From the NCBI GenBank assembly GCA_933228895.1, contig OW121855.1, forward strand, positions 73,246,698 through 73,310,697: a DNA stretch of 64,000 nt, given 5' to 3'. The stretch comes from Platycnemis pennipes. Taxonomy: Eukaryota; Arthropoda; Insecta; Odonata; Platycnemididae. The number at the start of each line of letters is the position of its first letter. Positions within the stretch are counted from its first letter, which is position 1. Shown piece by piece: positions 1-11,412 of this stretch. Under the pieces are notes generated by a model. It ran no database searches. It had not been told where the DNA came from and saw only the letters and a list, made by a program, of their open reading frames with translations. A program made the translations under genes and the position numbers.

Positions 1-1600
1 GTGCTTTCGTTAAGATGGTGAGGGAGAATTGTTACCAGGTATTAATTTTCCTTGCAAGCAAATTGATTAGTATGTTGTACCGTTTGAAATAGCAGCGAAT
101 GCCTCTTCAAACTTTACGGCAACCATGGATACTCCGTACTGGCTCTGTAAATACTGATAAGCGTACACTGATAAGGGAGCTTTCTTGTGTTGTTACTCGA
201 TGGTTAGGAATATTTTATCCTCTTATATTCCCATGAATTATTCTTCGTTCTCTCCCATCGAAAGCCATGATTGTACTGTTTATAAATTGCTATATTATTA
301 ACTACTAAAGTTTTGCATAACATATTTCATCTTTTAGTCATATTATTACTGTAGAGAATCTGGAGTAGTTAATGCATTTTTTCCTCAGTCAAGAAGCAAT
401 CAGCATGCAATACTGGGTAATAAAAGCTATATTTTTCAATTATAATATATACTTATTTCGTTGTTTCCACAAGCAGGTCGACCATACCGCTGATTGGTTC
501 ATTCAATATTAGCAGCCGCATATTACAGCTTTTTATGTCGTCAGCGGCAGTCAAGTCTGTGACGCGCTTCACTGACAATAGGATTAAGTTAGTTTATATG
601 GTGCGTGCGATATAACCTTAGTTGGAGCACCTCAACGCCTGCTACTACTACTTGACGTGTTTTTTTAGTTTTACGAGCCCTAGTCTTTCAAAAGCATTTT
701 GTTTCTCAGCCATGAAATTGTTTCGCTTGTTTTGGTTTCGCTGCAAAAGATGAAAGAACGCTCCCACTTTGGTGAGTGTTTTAATCTTTTGCCGTCGAAC
801 CATAAGGCCCTTGGATTGAACTCGGCAAAACGAAAACGACGTTCTGTTGGCCGTCAGAACTGGGTCGCCGTCCTAAGCGAACAAATTCCTGACTTTTCTC
901 CTGCGAGTAAATAATTCCCCCGCGATGCCTGTCGACGAAAGTTCCCGTCGGCATTGAACTCTTCGAAAATGAGTCGTCAGCCGGCGTGACAGAGAATGGA
1001 TGGTAATAGGAAATCCGTCAGGAGTGCTTGGCGGCTTTCAATGCTCAGCGAGATCTGTGATACCTCGTTTGATTTCACTTTCATTCAAGTATCGCTCACT
1101 GTATACGGGAAGCAGCGCCGAGTAGGACTGGAAGTTCTTGTGATTGAATCTGAGCAGTGGCGAGCATAGGGTTGGCATCCGTCGCCTTTCTTATACCGTT
1201 AGCAAGTCTTTCTTCGTAAATGTCGACATGTCCAAGCTCATTCTTTCATGACTGCACCGCGTATCATGCTTCATCTTCTATTTTTTGCTGCATAATATGT
1301 TTTGTCATAATATAGTTGTTGTTTTAGTTCTTACGCAGAGGTAAGAAGGCATTTTATGCAGAACACATCTCGGGGTATACTTTACATTCGTATACAGGGC
1401 AGCTGAGTCTCTTCCACTCTCGACTGCTGTGAGAATGATGCTCCAGTCGAGCATCGAAACGTTGACCAGCATGGGCTACCTGAACGGTGAAAAACTAGAA
1501 AGTTTTTCTGCTGACAGTTCGCAAGGAAAGCACGCCTTCTGATTTCCGAACATTTTATGCTGGAATTTATTAAATCTTGTTGTGATGCTCTCGGATTCCG
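1..1600. other. Non-coding stretch, no gene recognised
   Basis: I see no supported gene. Short open frames (for example 699-914) have no recognisable domain and no convincing splice context. Around 600-632 the wording 'gcgatataacc' resembles the tail of the SINE family called SINE-3 here, on the plus strand, but the match is too short to annotate separately. Confidence 0.55.
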
Positions 1601-1617
1601 AGCAAATATTTTCAAGC

Positions 1618-1830
1618 GATCGTCATCGCCATCAGTCATCAATCCTGAGAAGTGCCTGGCGCAGCTCTTCTCCAATTGGTTCTTCTTTCAGATAACCTAT
1701 TCGCATTGATGTTATTCTTCCCTTTCACACCCTTTGCTACTTTCTCCATGTATTTCCAACGAGTTGGTCTTCCTCTGCCATTCTCTCCTCCACTTTCTCC
1801 TCTACGGTTGTCTTCTTCAATCCATCATGT
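1618..1830 (-). pseudogene. LINE ORF2 C-terminal fragment (RTE-like tail), decayed
   Basis: On the minus strand, the sequence from about 1,820 down to 1,639 reads as the C-terminus of a non-LTR retrotransposon ORF2. It begins KTTVEEKVE, then after a frameshift gives GRGRPTRWKYMEKV, and later NANRLSERRTNWRRAA, ending at a TGA at 1641-1639. The GRGRPxRxxYME signature matches two other copies in this window (28,470-28,655 and 47,557-47,747). Only the last ~60 codons remain, so this is a 5'-truncated insertion. After the stop, the sense strand carries a GATGA-rich tail typical of the family. The match is seen directly; naming the clade RTE-like is an inference. Confidence 0.7.
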
Positions 1831-2304
1831 CTCGAGATTTGACTCAAAAGGTTGCCCCATCTTTTTTTAAAGAGTTTTCAGCTAACTTCTTTTTCTCTAC
1901 TTAATAGAACTATTTCGTTTGTGACCTAGTCAATTCATGTTGTCTATCGAATTTCCCTTATGGACCGTGGGGGTATGATCGGCAAGTCGCCGGACTGGTG
2001 ACACAAACGCGGCGGGTACAACTCCAGCCTTGGGCTTAGGTATTGTGTTTATTGGATTAGATTTATGGTTGTTAAGTTAGACGGCGCGAAATGACCAAAG
2101 GATTTGGAGTGCATTATTCCTAAATCTATTACTTCTTCCCATCCAATCTCGACTCGACGACTTGTCTTCATCATAACAATCCTTGATCGGTGTACTTTTC
2201 GTTGTAATGGATAAACGAGAGGGGGAGAGGTACGTGTGGGCATTCTCAACTGAAGGATGCGGGTTAGAGGCCTTTAGATAGTCTTGGTTTTTAGTTTCTC
2301 TTAT
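1831..2304. other. Non-coding stretch, nothing recognised
   Basis: Pyrimidine-rich at the left, then mixed sequence. No gene or repeat was recognised. Confidence 0.5.
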
Positions 2305-2436
2305 TCCCGAGGTTATATCGCACCCTCTAACTTTTGATCATAAACCTAAGGTGAAAACTTTACCCTGAACGGTATTGGAAACTGAGGCTTTTTGGTTGCC
2401 TGGCTAGCGCGTTACCGAACTGGCTACCGAGGCCGA
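2305..2436 (-). repeat. SINE-3 copy (tRNA-derived, degenerate)
   Basis: It shares the phrase 'gaggttatatcgcac' and a following 'aaacctaa' with copies near 26,930, 27,330 and 50,050. It ends at the high-coordinate side in a tRNA-head-like string, 'gaactggctaccgaggcc' (read on minus). The internal B box is badly decayed. Confidence 0.5.
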
Positions 2437-3162
2437 CTTCGAATACTTTCTTGAGTGTGTCTTGTTTGTCGTGGGACTAAGCATCGTTCAGGTTGTGTGC
2501 GGTCCGAATCTTTCCTCATCACGTAGAGGAATAGGGCGTGAAAAGCACGTAAATGACGGAAAAGGGTTTATTAACCCATGTTGACCGAAGCCGAGGAATG
2601 AAGTCGGTGGATGAAGTTCTGTCATTCATCGTGGGCAGGAATTCGATACGACGCTCGAGGACGTGGGATTGTTATCGACTTCCGATGGCATTCCCCCCCC
2701 CCCCCCCCCCCCCCCCCCTACTTTTATATCCCGAGCTCTTTCTGTGGATCGATTTATTTTTCCGGCCATTCGTGACTTATCTCGGTCGGTATGGGAATAA
2801 TCAATCCCCCCCTTTTCTGGTGGATGGGGTCGTCCGGGCCCTCCGATTCAAATATTTCACGAATACGGACTGGGGGAACACGATTCGTCATGTCCCCGAT
2901 TCGTTTTACCGAAGTTCTCTTCATTAATGGGCAGCGAGGACTCTTCGTTCGGCTATTGAGGTCTCTCCCGATGCTTGCGAGAGCAAGGGGCGTGAGCTAT
3001 CGCTTCGACGGCGTAGCTTCAAATTCCTCTTGTTCCTCTGGTCAACTTTTTTCCCCCAGTGTTTCGAACCGTCTTGTCTTTCGGAATGCTTTGATTTTTC
3101 GATTGGAAAATAGTGGTTGGATTCGATACCCTTTCACTGATATGTAGTACTAGTTGTTTTTT
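2437..3162. other. Non-coding stretch with a C homopolymer
   Basis: It contains a run of more than 20 C residues at about 2,694-2,718. Open frames crossing it encode polyproline and are composition artefacts. No gene recognised. Confidence 0.55.
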
Positions 3163-3476
3163 CAGGAGGCGACCGGCAGCTAAGGTCATTTGCGCCGTTT
3201 AGAATTTGTGCTTAATTGCGTAGAAGTAGGGATTTTTGCTAGGGACGAAGGGGATGGGTAGAGTGAAACCCAGCTTCGGCATTAGCTACTTTTAACGAAA
3301 TGTGATAACGGTTTCACGTCCCATCCGACGGACGGGTCATTGAATTTGAAGTGCTCTCCACGTACTACTCAAATGGAGAACGGTATACCCAATGAAAAAA
3401 TGCCTTAGCCGGAATCCGAACCCGGGCCCTCGGGTTTTACAGCCCGTACTTTTGCCACCACACCAGCACGATCCCC
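3163..3476 (-). repeat. SINE-1 copy, near full length
   Basis: On the minus strand this starts with a tRNA-like head 'ggggatcgtgctggtgtgg' and has a B box reading 'ggttcggattcc'. It continues through the family body (shared 'ccgtccgtcggatgggacgt'-type core, 'gccgaagctgggtttcac'-type block) to a 3' end with 'gcaaatgacc.tagctgccgg'. About 14 related copies lie in this window in both orientations. RNA polymerase III promoter boxes and dispersal by LINE machinery are known for tRNA-derived SINEs. Confidence 0.8.
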
Positions 3477-4759
3477 TTTAACCATGATTATACTTACGGT
3501 AGAGAATATTAAGTCGTTGGTAACGTACCTAATCGTATTTCTACAAGGGCCCGGTCGGGAATATTTCGTTCATCAGCGATTCGCATGTTCTTATCTAGTA
3601 ATTGCGCTTATAAGTGCAAAAACGGCTTAGCCTTCCCTCGAATTTTATCGAAAACTTTAAATTGCCAATCTCAATTGGTTCAAAGAATCGTTGGTGCTAT
3701 TACTGAGAGCAGTGCATTTCTAGAGGGGTTTATGCGGTGTAGATAACAATAGCGACATCACGGAAGTGATATCCATTATCCTACTCCAAGCCAGGAAACT
3801 GTTGATCATGATTTCGTGAACGCGGTTAGATTTGATTTGATTTTCACTAGAATGGGTAGCATCTGGTTTTATGGACAATAACTGAAGCAGAAATGGTAAT
3901 ATTGGGTAGAATTTAATTTTAACTGCGGCGTTGCATTGAAACGACGAGAGGAGAGACCGAGTCACCAACGAAGTGAAGAAGGGTATGAGAGAATATAATG
4001 CCTTAAAATGTTTACCGGACTCTTATTGAGAGTCTCAATTTGAGACATGGCTGCCTCATGAAGGTAGTCTTGGATTGGAAAGTGAAAAGGAGGAACTGCA
4101 TTGAAAAACCACGGATGAGATATCTGGAAGTAGTTATCAAAAAATATAAAGGAGAAACTTGAATCGAAATGTAAATCGCAGTCGACAGAAGAATCGGGTA
4201 AAATTCGAGTAAATCTAAGTCTACTGATCGAGTTAATCGAGCATTACATCAACGTAGTGATGGATGACTTTTAATGAAAATGTCAAAAGTATATGGAAGT
4301 AGAGTATTCAGAATTAACGATATACAATGCATTTGTGTTTTCCACTTGCCCATTTCGTGTTTCGTTATCGGTCATAACCATAGATAAGGCGGAATAATAG
4401 GTAGGTATAAGGCATCTTGTTTCTGATAAAAGGTCGTGATAATCAAACATGCTTGTCCCTCATTTTTCCAATGGTGTTATGAAAAGAGCTTTTATTTTTA
4501 TTAGTTTTAAGTTGAGGTGATGAGAAGTTTTCATGATGTTGCATAAGTATTCGTAAGAAGTCGATAAATTCTGCTCGAAGCATTATCAGTGTAAACGATC
4601 CCGTTCTGTTCTGTAGCCGTACTGTGTTTTCTTTGCGGCTTCACTTCTTTTCCGCGCTATCTTGTCAATGTTACCGTCAGAATGAAAAGAGCGCCATACA
4701 AATTCAGATAACTCTACTTATGTCAGGACGCAAATACCATATCTATTCGTGTGTCTTTT
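3477..4759. other. Non-coding stretch, nothing recognised
   Basis: AT-rich sequence without a supported gene or recognised repeat. Confidence 0.5.
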
Positions 4760-4828
4760 CCCGCACTGAAGCCTAAATATGGGACATATATGGGAAATAT
4801 ATGTAACATATATGGGCTTCAGTGTGGG
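4760..4828. repeat. 69-bp inverted-repeat hairpin
   Basis: The arms 'cccgcactgaagcc' (4760-4773) and 'ggcttcagtgtggg' (4815-4828) are inverted repeats with one mismatch. They flank an AT-rich centre with three 'atatgggacatatatg'-like iterations that can themselves pair. It could be a tiny foldback element or a chance cruciform; no target duplication was found. Confidence 0.6.
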
Positions 4829-5763
4829 TTCCTCACATTGGCAGATGTTTAGATTGGGATAAAATACCTTGTACCTCGTTATTTGTGCGTATGGGTCTTG
4901 GTCGCATAGATACTAATAGATGACGTTCATGCTGGTGGTGCGCGAGTAGTACCTATATATCTCGATTAGCTAACCGGATTACTATTTTCATTATTATTAT
5001 GCAACATTTCATTCATTAAGTCAAGCCGGTTGCTTATTTTCGTTCCTCATTCTGAGCTTCAGGTGTAAAATGTACATACATTTTCATACGACGGTATTCC
5101 ACGTTGTTATTATAGGTGTGGTGGAGTTTTCCCGGCAACCTAGTTCTAGTAGCCAAACGCCGAATTGTGTAATGCACTACTTGTTGCATAACTGCTTAAA
5201 CAAGAAAATGTTCATGCATTCTTTGTAAGAACGTCAATGCGTTCCTCTCATTGCATGCATCCCTTATTAAGCCCTCACTTCCAACTTGCATTGTTTATGG
5301 GAAATATGAGGAGTCGAGAGCCACGAGGATAAGTGTTTGAGTTCTTTGATTCAAACTTTTTGAAGAGGTTGTCGGCTGCTTACATTCTACCCATTAAGTA
5401 CTTAAGTTGTTGAGTTGTTAGGGAAATAATTTCTCGGTGAGTTATGTAGGGTATATAACCCTTCTACTAAAACATTCCGAAAAATGTTTCTGGGCATATT
5501 TATTTTCTTGGAAGCAAGTTAATGAAAATGTCGAAATAGGAACCACAGGGTTGGATTAAATTTCGTTGAGTTCTCCTCCAATCATAATTCCTTGTAGTGT
5601 GGGGGTTGGTACATACCGTGAGTTCTTTAGTGAGGTTCGTTAGTACAGGTCTTAATTAACAGTAGCATTTGAGTTAGCGGTTTGAGTACTATTCCATTCT
5701 CAATTTATTTCACCAATCTATTTCGACATTCACGTCTTGGTGATTCCAACAAATTGAAAATGA
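4829..5763. other. Non-coding stretch, nothing recognised
   Basis: No supported gene or repeat. Confidence 0.5.
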
Positions 5764-5985
5764 CTATGAGGGGTAGAGAGAAACACGGTATCCCTATTAG
5801 CCGTCTCTTAACGAAAGGCGCCACGGGGTCCACATTTTAACGTCCCATCCTGCAGACGGAGTACTGAGCCTAGTGCCTGTCATGCAGTCCTCAAAGTAGG
5901 ATACATATTCCACTGAAAAGTGTGCCATTTGAATCGGGGTCCTCCGGATAAATAGCCAGTACGCTAGTCGCCACATTTACCTCCT
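5764..5985 (-). repeat. SINE-1 copy
   Basis: On minus, the tRNA-like head begins at the right edge (gtggcgactagcgtactgg). It is followed by a decayed B box, then the family core: 'tcagtactccgtctgcagg', 'atgggacgtt', and the 'cctttcgttaagagacgg' block. The 3' end is eroded. Confidence 0.75.
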
Positions 5986-6690
5986 TTGTGGTTATTCTCT
6001 TAATCCAATGCATATGCTTGTGCCCAATTCATTTAACATTTGAATGTGATCTCTGTGGGGAAATATTGGTTGGGGCTTTGACCATATGGTGCGTTTTCTT
6101 AGAGGTACTTACGGAAGTTGATGAAGTGTGTAAAATATTGCCAAACATCTTGCGGGTTTATAAGGGCCAACCTTTATGAACACGTGAACGTTCCATTGTG
6201 TTTGGTTATTGTTTTTATTTTGCTCCAAACGCTTGAAACTGTCCGGTTATCGAATTTTAAGAATCGATTTCACCGCTTGGCTAACGTGACTGCCAGAACT
6301 TAATCGTTGGCCGAACAAGGTATTCTTCTCTCGAAGCAGCTGCCGGTGCTGGCCCGTTGCCCAATGCCTTGCCGGGGGATACCTGAATGAAAGTACACGT
6401 CAACTCTCCCAACATTCCATCTGACGGTCACTGCTTGTAAACAGTGACCTTTCCTGAATGAAACTAAACTGCCAGCCTAGTAGCTGACGTGCAAAAATAA
6501 GTCGCGGCTCGAAATGCGCGAGTTAAGCTTTTAGCCGAGAAAGGAATTAAAGAGGAAGCTTTGTGGAGGAAAAATTACCATGTTGATATTTGGACACGTC
6601 ATGACTGTTAAAGCGGAGAGGGAAGAAAATCGGTGAAAGAAGCTGTGAAGATACTGACGATAAATCACTTGATGGTTAAATAAAAAAAGT
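5986..6690. other. Non-coding stretch, nothing recognised
   Basis: Short open frames at 5,988-6,303 are unsupported: no domain and no splice signals. Confidence 0.5.
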
Positions 6691-6693
6691 TTA

Positions 6694-7870
6694 GTATCTA
6701 CATTTACACGATACCCTGGAAGGCAACCGCGAGGGTGTGTGGCAGGGGGTGAAGATCACCAGGCATGCACTACCGACATGCAATCAAGCAACTATAGGGT
6801 CTCATGCAAGTAGATTGTTAGTATCAATAGTATTTAAGGGAATAATACATATCATGCAGTACAGAATACTCTAAAATATTTCCCCTACCTATCCCTTTGC
6901 TATGCTGCGTATTCTGTTCTCTTATAGTGCGGGGGAAAAATGCCATTTTGAATCTATCGGTACAATCTATCTCTCTAATCTTATTTATCTGGTCGAATCT
7001 AGATTAATACGCTGGTGTTTTTAATATGTGCCTAACATCTTCAGAAAAGTATCCGATTTAAATTTCTCTAATAGATTTAATCTGTACCTTAACCTACGCT
7101 CTGATGATTCCCACCCTACTTCTTGTGTTAATTCTAAAACACTACTCAACCTATCGTAACACCTTGTAACGAACCTAGCTGCTCTACGCTGCACACTGTC
7201 TAGTTCTCTGATCAAACCTAATTAATTCGGATCCCATACACTGGCTGCATACTAGAGGTGGGGCTTAACTAGTGAAAAGTAACATCGTTCTTTTGTGTTC
7301 TCATCACATTTCCCAATTACTCTTTTTATAAATCCTAGCTTTCTCTTCGCTCGGCCGCATATTTCCGGGATGTGTCTTCCCCACGATAAATCTTTAATGA
7401 TTGTTACTCCTACATACCTTATGGTTTCAACGCTTTCGACCTTCGTGTTATTAATTTTATAGGATCGCTCTATCGAATTATTCCTCCTCCAAAGATTGAT
7501 AGCTGCACACTTTTTAAGGTTAAGTTCTAACTGCCATTTGTCGCACCACTCTTGAATTGCATCTAAATCCTTGCTGTCCAATTGCCTGTCTTCTTCTTTT
7601 GATATACCCCTATACACTACAGCATCGTATGCAAAAAGTCTAAGCTTACTACTAACTACGGTACCCAAATCGTTTATGTATAAAAGAAATAGAAGCGGAC
7701 CTACTACGCTACCCTGGGGAACTCCCGATTTGACTTTGATTGTGTCCGACATGATACCATCTATGACAACCCTCTGCTCTCGCCCACTTAAGAATTCTTT
7801 TACCCAGCATACAACGTCATTATTTATACCAAAACTCTCTGATTTCAAGATTAAATTATCTGTAATGTAA
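6694..7870 (-). mobile_element. LINE-A copy, 5'-truncated (RT C-terminal half plus 3' UTR)
   Basis: On minus, a reverse-transcriptase C-terminal half (7,870 to about 7,021) runs into a ~330-bp 3' UTR. This ends in the signature 'ccctgccacacaccctcgcg' followed by 'gggtatcgtgtaaatgtaga'. The same 3' end occurs at 30,655, 42,487 and, degenerate, at 56,899, which defines a family named LINE-A here. The 5' part of the RT and the whole endonuclease are missing, as expected for incomplete target-primed reverse transcription. The copy is dead (see the coding entry). The clade is probably Jockey/CR1-like; this is inferred from motif wording and not from a tree. Confidence 0.85.
7021..7870 (-). pseudogene. 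Non-LTR reverse transcriptase remnant (LINE-A), inactivated
   Basis: The frame carries typical RT blocks: a thumb-proximal SFGINNDVVCWVKEFLSGRE, then GVPQGSVVGPLLFLLYIND, then the catalytic box. That box reads FAYD instead of FADD, so one of the two catalytic aspartates is replaced by tyrosine. Downstream are the LNLKKC and RYVGV motifs. After HL the same frame meets a TAG (7254-7252) and a TAA (7224-7222). On either side of them it continues as YAASVWDPN and LGLIRELDSVQRRAARFV, a conserved LINE C-terminal region. Two nonsense codons plus the catalytic change make this a pseudogene. Only the C-terminal ~280 residues of ORF2 remain. Confidence 0.88.
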
Positions 7871-9386
7871 TTATATGTAATTATCTTCTGTAAAGTTGCT
7901 GGTCATTGTGCAGTGTGATGCACGGATAGATGCGCGGCGAAAATTACATCATGTAAAGCCACGTATCGCGTGGAAAACTCCCCAAATACATGAACGAGTA
8001 TATGGAAAATAGCCCCTAATGCCTTGCATTCATCCATGCAGTTTAAATGACTCAACGCTGCTTAGAGTTGTGCAATTTATTGCCTCGTGTAGTTTGACTT
8101 AGTTTCGCGTGCCCATGAGTTAGTCGCTGAAACACCGTTAATTAAAGCTTATGTTAGTGATTCTCAAGGAGAATATGAGCGTAAATATCTCATAATCGTT
8201 TGCATTTGGTTTATGCATGTCTAGATTAGCAAATCAGACACGAATATTAATCAATTTCTAGTAACTTTTCATGCATAAAAGGTACTTACCTGATTATTTA
8301 TTACCCTTCATTCGAAGCTACAGGCGTTCTTAAATTTATGTGCTTGGCACAGTTGGTATTACAGGCACTGATGTACTATGGTCGAAATTTGTATGTGCCT
8401 TGATCATCGCTCTTCAGGTAGGTATCTCCGATGACACGTTTTAAAGATGTGTAAATGAGGCTCCATGTAGGTTGGTGGCGCTCTCCATGGTTGATACGTC
8501 AGGTGCTAGTTCGACCTTGTTTGCGGCTTGGAGATAGGTTCATAGACCTACGTCCTTGTTCAGTAGGGATTCAGTTTTGTCAATACACGGCAACGACGAG
8601 TTTGACGTCACGGAAAGTCCCGATCATAGCATGTTAACAATTGGATTTGTCGAGACTTACTTAAACTCCTCTAGTCTTGCTTTGCTTGTGACCAGCGACT
8701 CATGAACTTTGCATTGCTTAGTTGCAGGTAGCTTGGTGTTTTCCCCCCTTCTTGCAACAATCTAATCAGCGCATATTTAATTTTCTCGGTGCCCTCCGTG
8801 AATACATCTTCGACCATGGTTGGGAAAGCGAGCACTTCTCGGGCTTTGAGGACTTAATTCGTTCGTCCCTCGCTGACTCACGTCACGTTTGACGCGCGAA
8901 GGATTTTAAAGTCAGGTCTCCCGGTTGTGATATCCGTCGTGTTCGTCCTTAGGGATCACGGTGGCGGAAGAAAGTAATTGCCCGGCGTCAGGGCGACCGG
9001 AGATCGTACTGTCAGCCTTTATAGATACGGATCGTGAGATTTTAAATGACAGGCGATATGTCGTCTTCAAGCTGGCCGTGCGGATCGTGGGCCCGTTGGG
9101 TGAGCTTTCTCCCTCACCCCCACCGATTGTCCTTCGCACCTTCCTGTTTTTCACGACGTGACCAGTTCCTTATAGGTACTCTCATCTCCTGCCAAAAGGT
9201 TTTTCCATGTTCTCGCGAAGTTTTTTATGTGATCAGAATTGGATTTTAATAAGCTAACTTCAAGTTGTCGTAGGCCTTCAGTTTTTTTTTATATTCTCGC
9301 CAATGGATCTAATTTGCAGCTCGCTCTGTTGTATGAACTTTAAGTGTACGACTGACTTAGTATTTTGACTTGCATAGGGAGAACCT
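7871..9386. other. Non-coding stretch, nothing recognised
   Basis: Open frames on both strands at about 8,900-9,250 overlap one another in a moderately GC-rich patch. None shows a domain. No RNA gene or repeat recognised. Confidence 0.5.
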
Positions 9387-9585
9387 GGGGATCGTGGTGG
9401 CCTAGTGGGTAGGACACTGAGGTACTGACCCGGGTTCTAATCCCAGGCAAGAGCCTTTCTTGACACCCCCATCTAAAATTCTCGTGATTCTATGGCGTGA
9501 ATTTCACACGCCATTGGCTTAGTACTGGGTGAGCTCTACTTTCATATATCAAAGACCAACCTTCGGGTTGAATCAGTGAGTGAGG
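9387..9585 (+). repeat. SINE-2 copy (tRNA-derived)
   Basis: The tRNA-like head 'ggggatcgtggtggcctagt' carries an A box fitting TRGYNNARNNG (tggcctagtgg) and a B box 'gggttctaatccc'. The body has a short palindromic piece, 'gtgaatttcacacgcc', and ends in 'ccaaccttcgggttgaatca' plus 'gtgagtgagg'. A second copy lies at 48,860-49,100 on minus. The body differs from SINE-1, so this is a separate family. Confidence 0.8.
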
Positions 9586-11278
9586 GAGAACCTATGTTCA
9601 TAGTTTATCTCGTCTGTGCATACTTCTCGTTTCGATCCTGACCACCTTCTCTCCTACTGAATATTTGCGATTCTCATTGGAGTTGGTTTGCGAAAAACCT
9701 TCACTCTCTTCCATTATGTTATTACACTAGTACTGTGGTTAGCTTTATAGATTGCTTATTTTTTATAGACCAATGTGTGATGAGTCGGGCAGTTTACAGT
9801 ATTAATCAAAGCGAACAATCTTTGCTCTTTTTCTCACTAGATGCGTTATAAAAAGTGGATAGGCTACGATATAACGACGGCATTTGCAGAAATCAGCACG
9901 AAGAATAAAAATTGTGGTTGTAAATGTATTGAGATTGTGTACTTTCATGGGGATTGGAAATCCAATTAGATCCTCAGGTAAAATTGGTTTTAAACTTTCC
10001 TCCACCCTCCAAACCTTCCACTTTTCCAAAATTCAAAAGTCTATAAAGAATTATTTATTAATCCGTATTCTGCAACTCTCATGGAAAGTGACAGGCATGA
10101 ATTTTTACGTGGTTTTGCGAAAAGCATCAGTTACGCTCCGGTATAGCTAAGCGATCATTGAATCATTTAGTTTTAACATTGAAGGGAGAATAGTTAATTA
10201 ATCAGGAGTCTGCTGAAGAAGAGATGGACATTTGTGGAGAGTTCAATCAGTTTCGTAATTGATTTTTAAAAAACTAGAAAATTTTCCGCCTTTTTTAAGA
10301 TGCTGCAGCAATCTTGGAACCTTATTTCGTGTTGCTACTCAAGTTATCATTAACGGAAGCTCGTAACGAAACTACTGCCCACATCTGTAACCAGCCAAAG
10401 TATTCGCTCTTCCAGTTGAGATTAGTGACTTGAAGTATCGGACAGAATTTGAAGAATGGGTATCATGTTATCTCTCATAAAATAATTTAAAAACCGGACG
10501 TAAATGGTGGACTCGTAAGGAGATTCGGTGAAAATCAATTCCCTTTTCCTAAGAAATAATACTCGGTTTGGTGTATCGCTCAAGCAGAATATTTAGCTGT
10601 AAAATCGAGGTACATACATGTATGACGTTAGTCTTTTAGAAGAAGAAAAGGAATTTCCTCGCGTGCTGACCATGGTTGAGGAATGACCACGAATGAGGAA
10701 GTAGGTTGACGAGTAGATTTTGCTATGATTTTTGGCCGCGAGCTTCTTAGACGGTGAGTAATTTTATTTCCTCTTTCTCTGCGGGTCACTGTTGCTTTCT
10801 CGTTTCCATCCTTGGAAATCTTCTGGATACTCAATTATTCACGCTTGGGTCGCCGCGGCCTTCCGGGCTTGAGTAGCCGACGAAAGTGTCTCTAGCGATT
10901 AGCTGCGATATCTTCCATACTTCCGGTATTGGGTCATTTCTGGAACTGGTGTCTCACCGAAGTGTTTATCTTAAATTTCCGAAATTGAATGGTTTCCGAA
11001 TGGAAAACAATGTCCAACATGTATTCTAATAAACTAGATCCCTACAGTGCAACTACATTCCCATCAGTTTCCTCTTTTAACTGGCTTTCTTCTGCAATGT
11101 TGTCTCCAAGATTTCAGTATTTTTTCTGATGTTTTTTTCGATACTGTATCTAGCTTTTCCCCCGCTGTGTTAAAATTACAAGAGTGCACCTTGATGATGT
11201 GACCGACAATATTTTATCCATCTTGTCCATCATTTTATCTCTCAAATGTCCTCCGTTTTAAATTTATGAATATGGTAA
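9586..11278. other. Non-coding stretch, nothing recognised
   Basis: AT-rich. Short open frames near 9,802-10,150 overlap on opposite strands and are unsupported. Confidence 0.5.
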
Positions 11279-11412
11279 CACGAACTGAACTTGAAGTACC
11301 CTATATGTAGTACTCAGAAAGGGACCGGTTTACTGCTGAAAAATCTCTAGTCAATCATGGAATTCGAACTCGGAATGGGAGGCCAGTACCATAGTCACAA
11401 AACCAATCCTAT
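11279..11412 (-). repeat. SINE-1 fragment (head and part of body)
   Basis: On minus it reads a head ending '...gactatggtactggcctcc' and a B box near 'gagttcgaattcc'. Then follows the start of the body, 'gagattttt', with a decayed 'gagtactacatatagggtac'. The 3' body is absent. Confidence 0.65.

Noticed and set aside
2553..2927. 124-codon frame with a polyproline run
   Set aside because: It crosses a C homopolymer; no domain, and an overlapping frame is equally open.
3409..3476. tRNA gene suggested by a good B box in several places
   Set aside because: The same box recurs in a dispersed family with a common non-tRNA body, so these are SINE heads and not tRNA genes.
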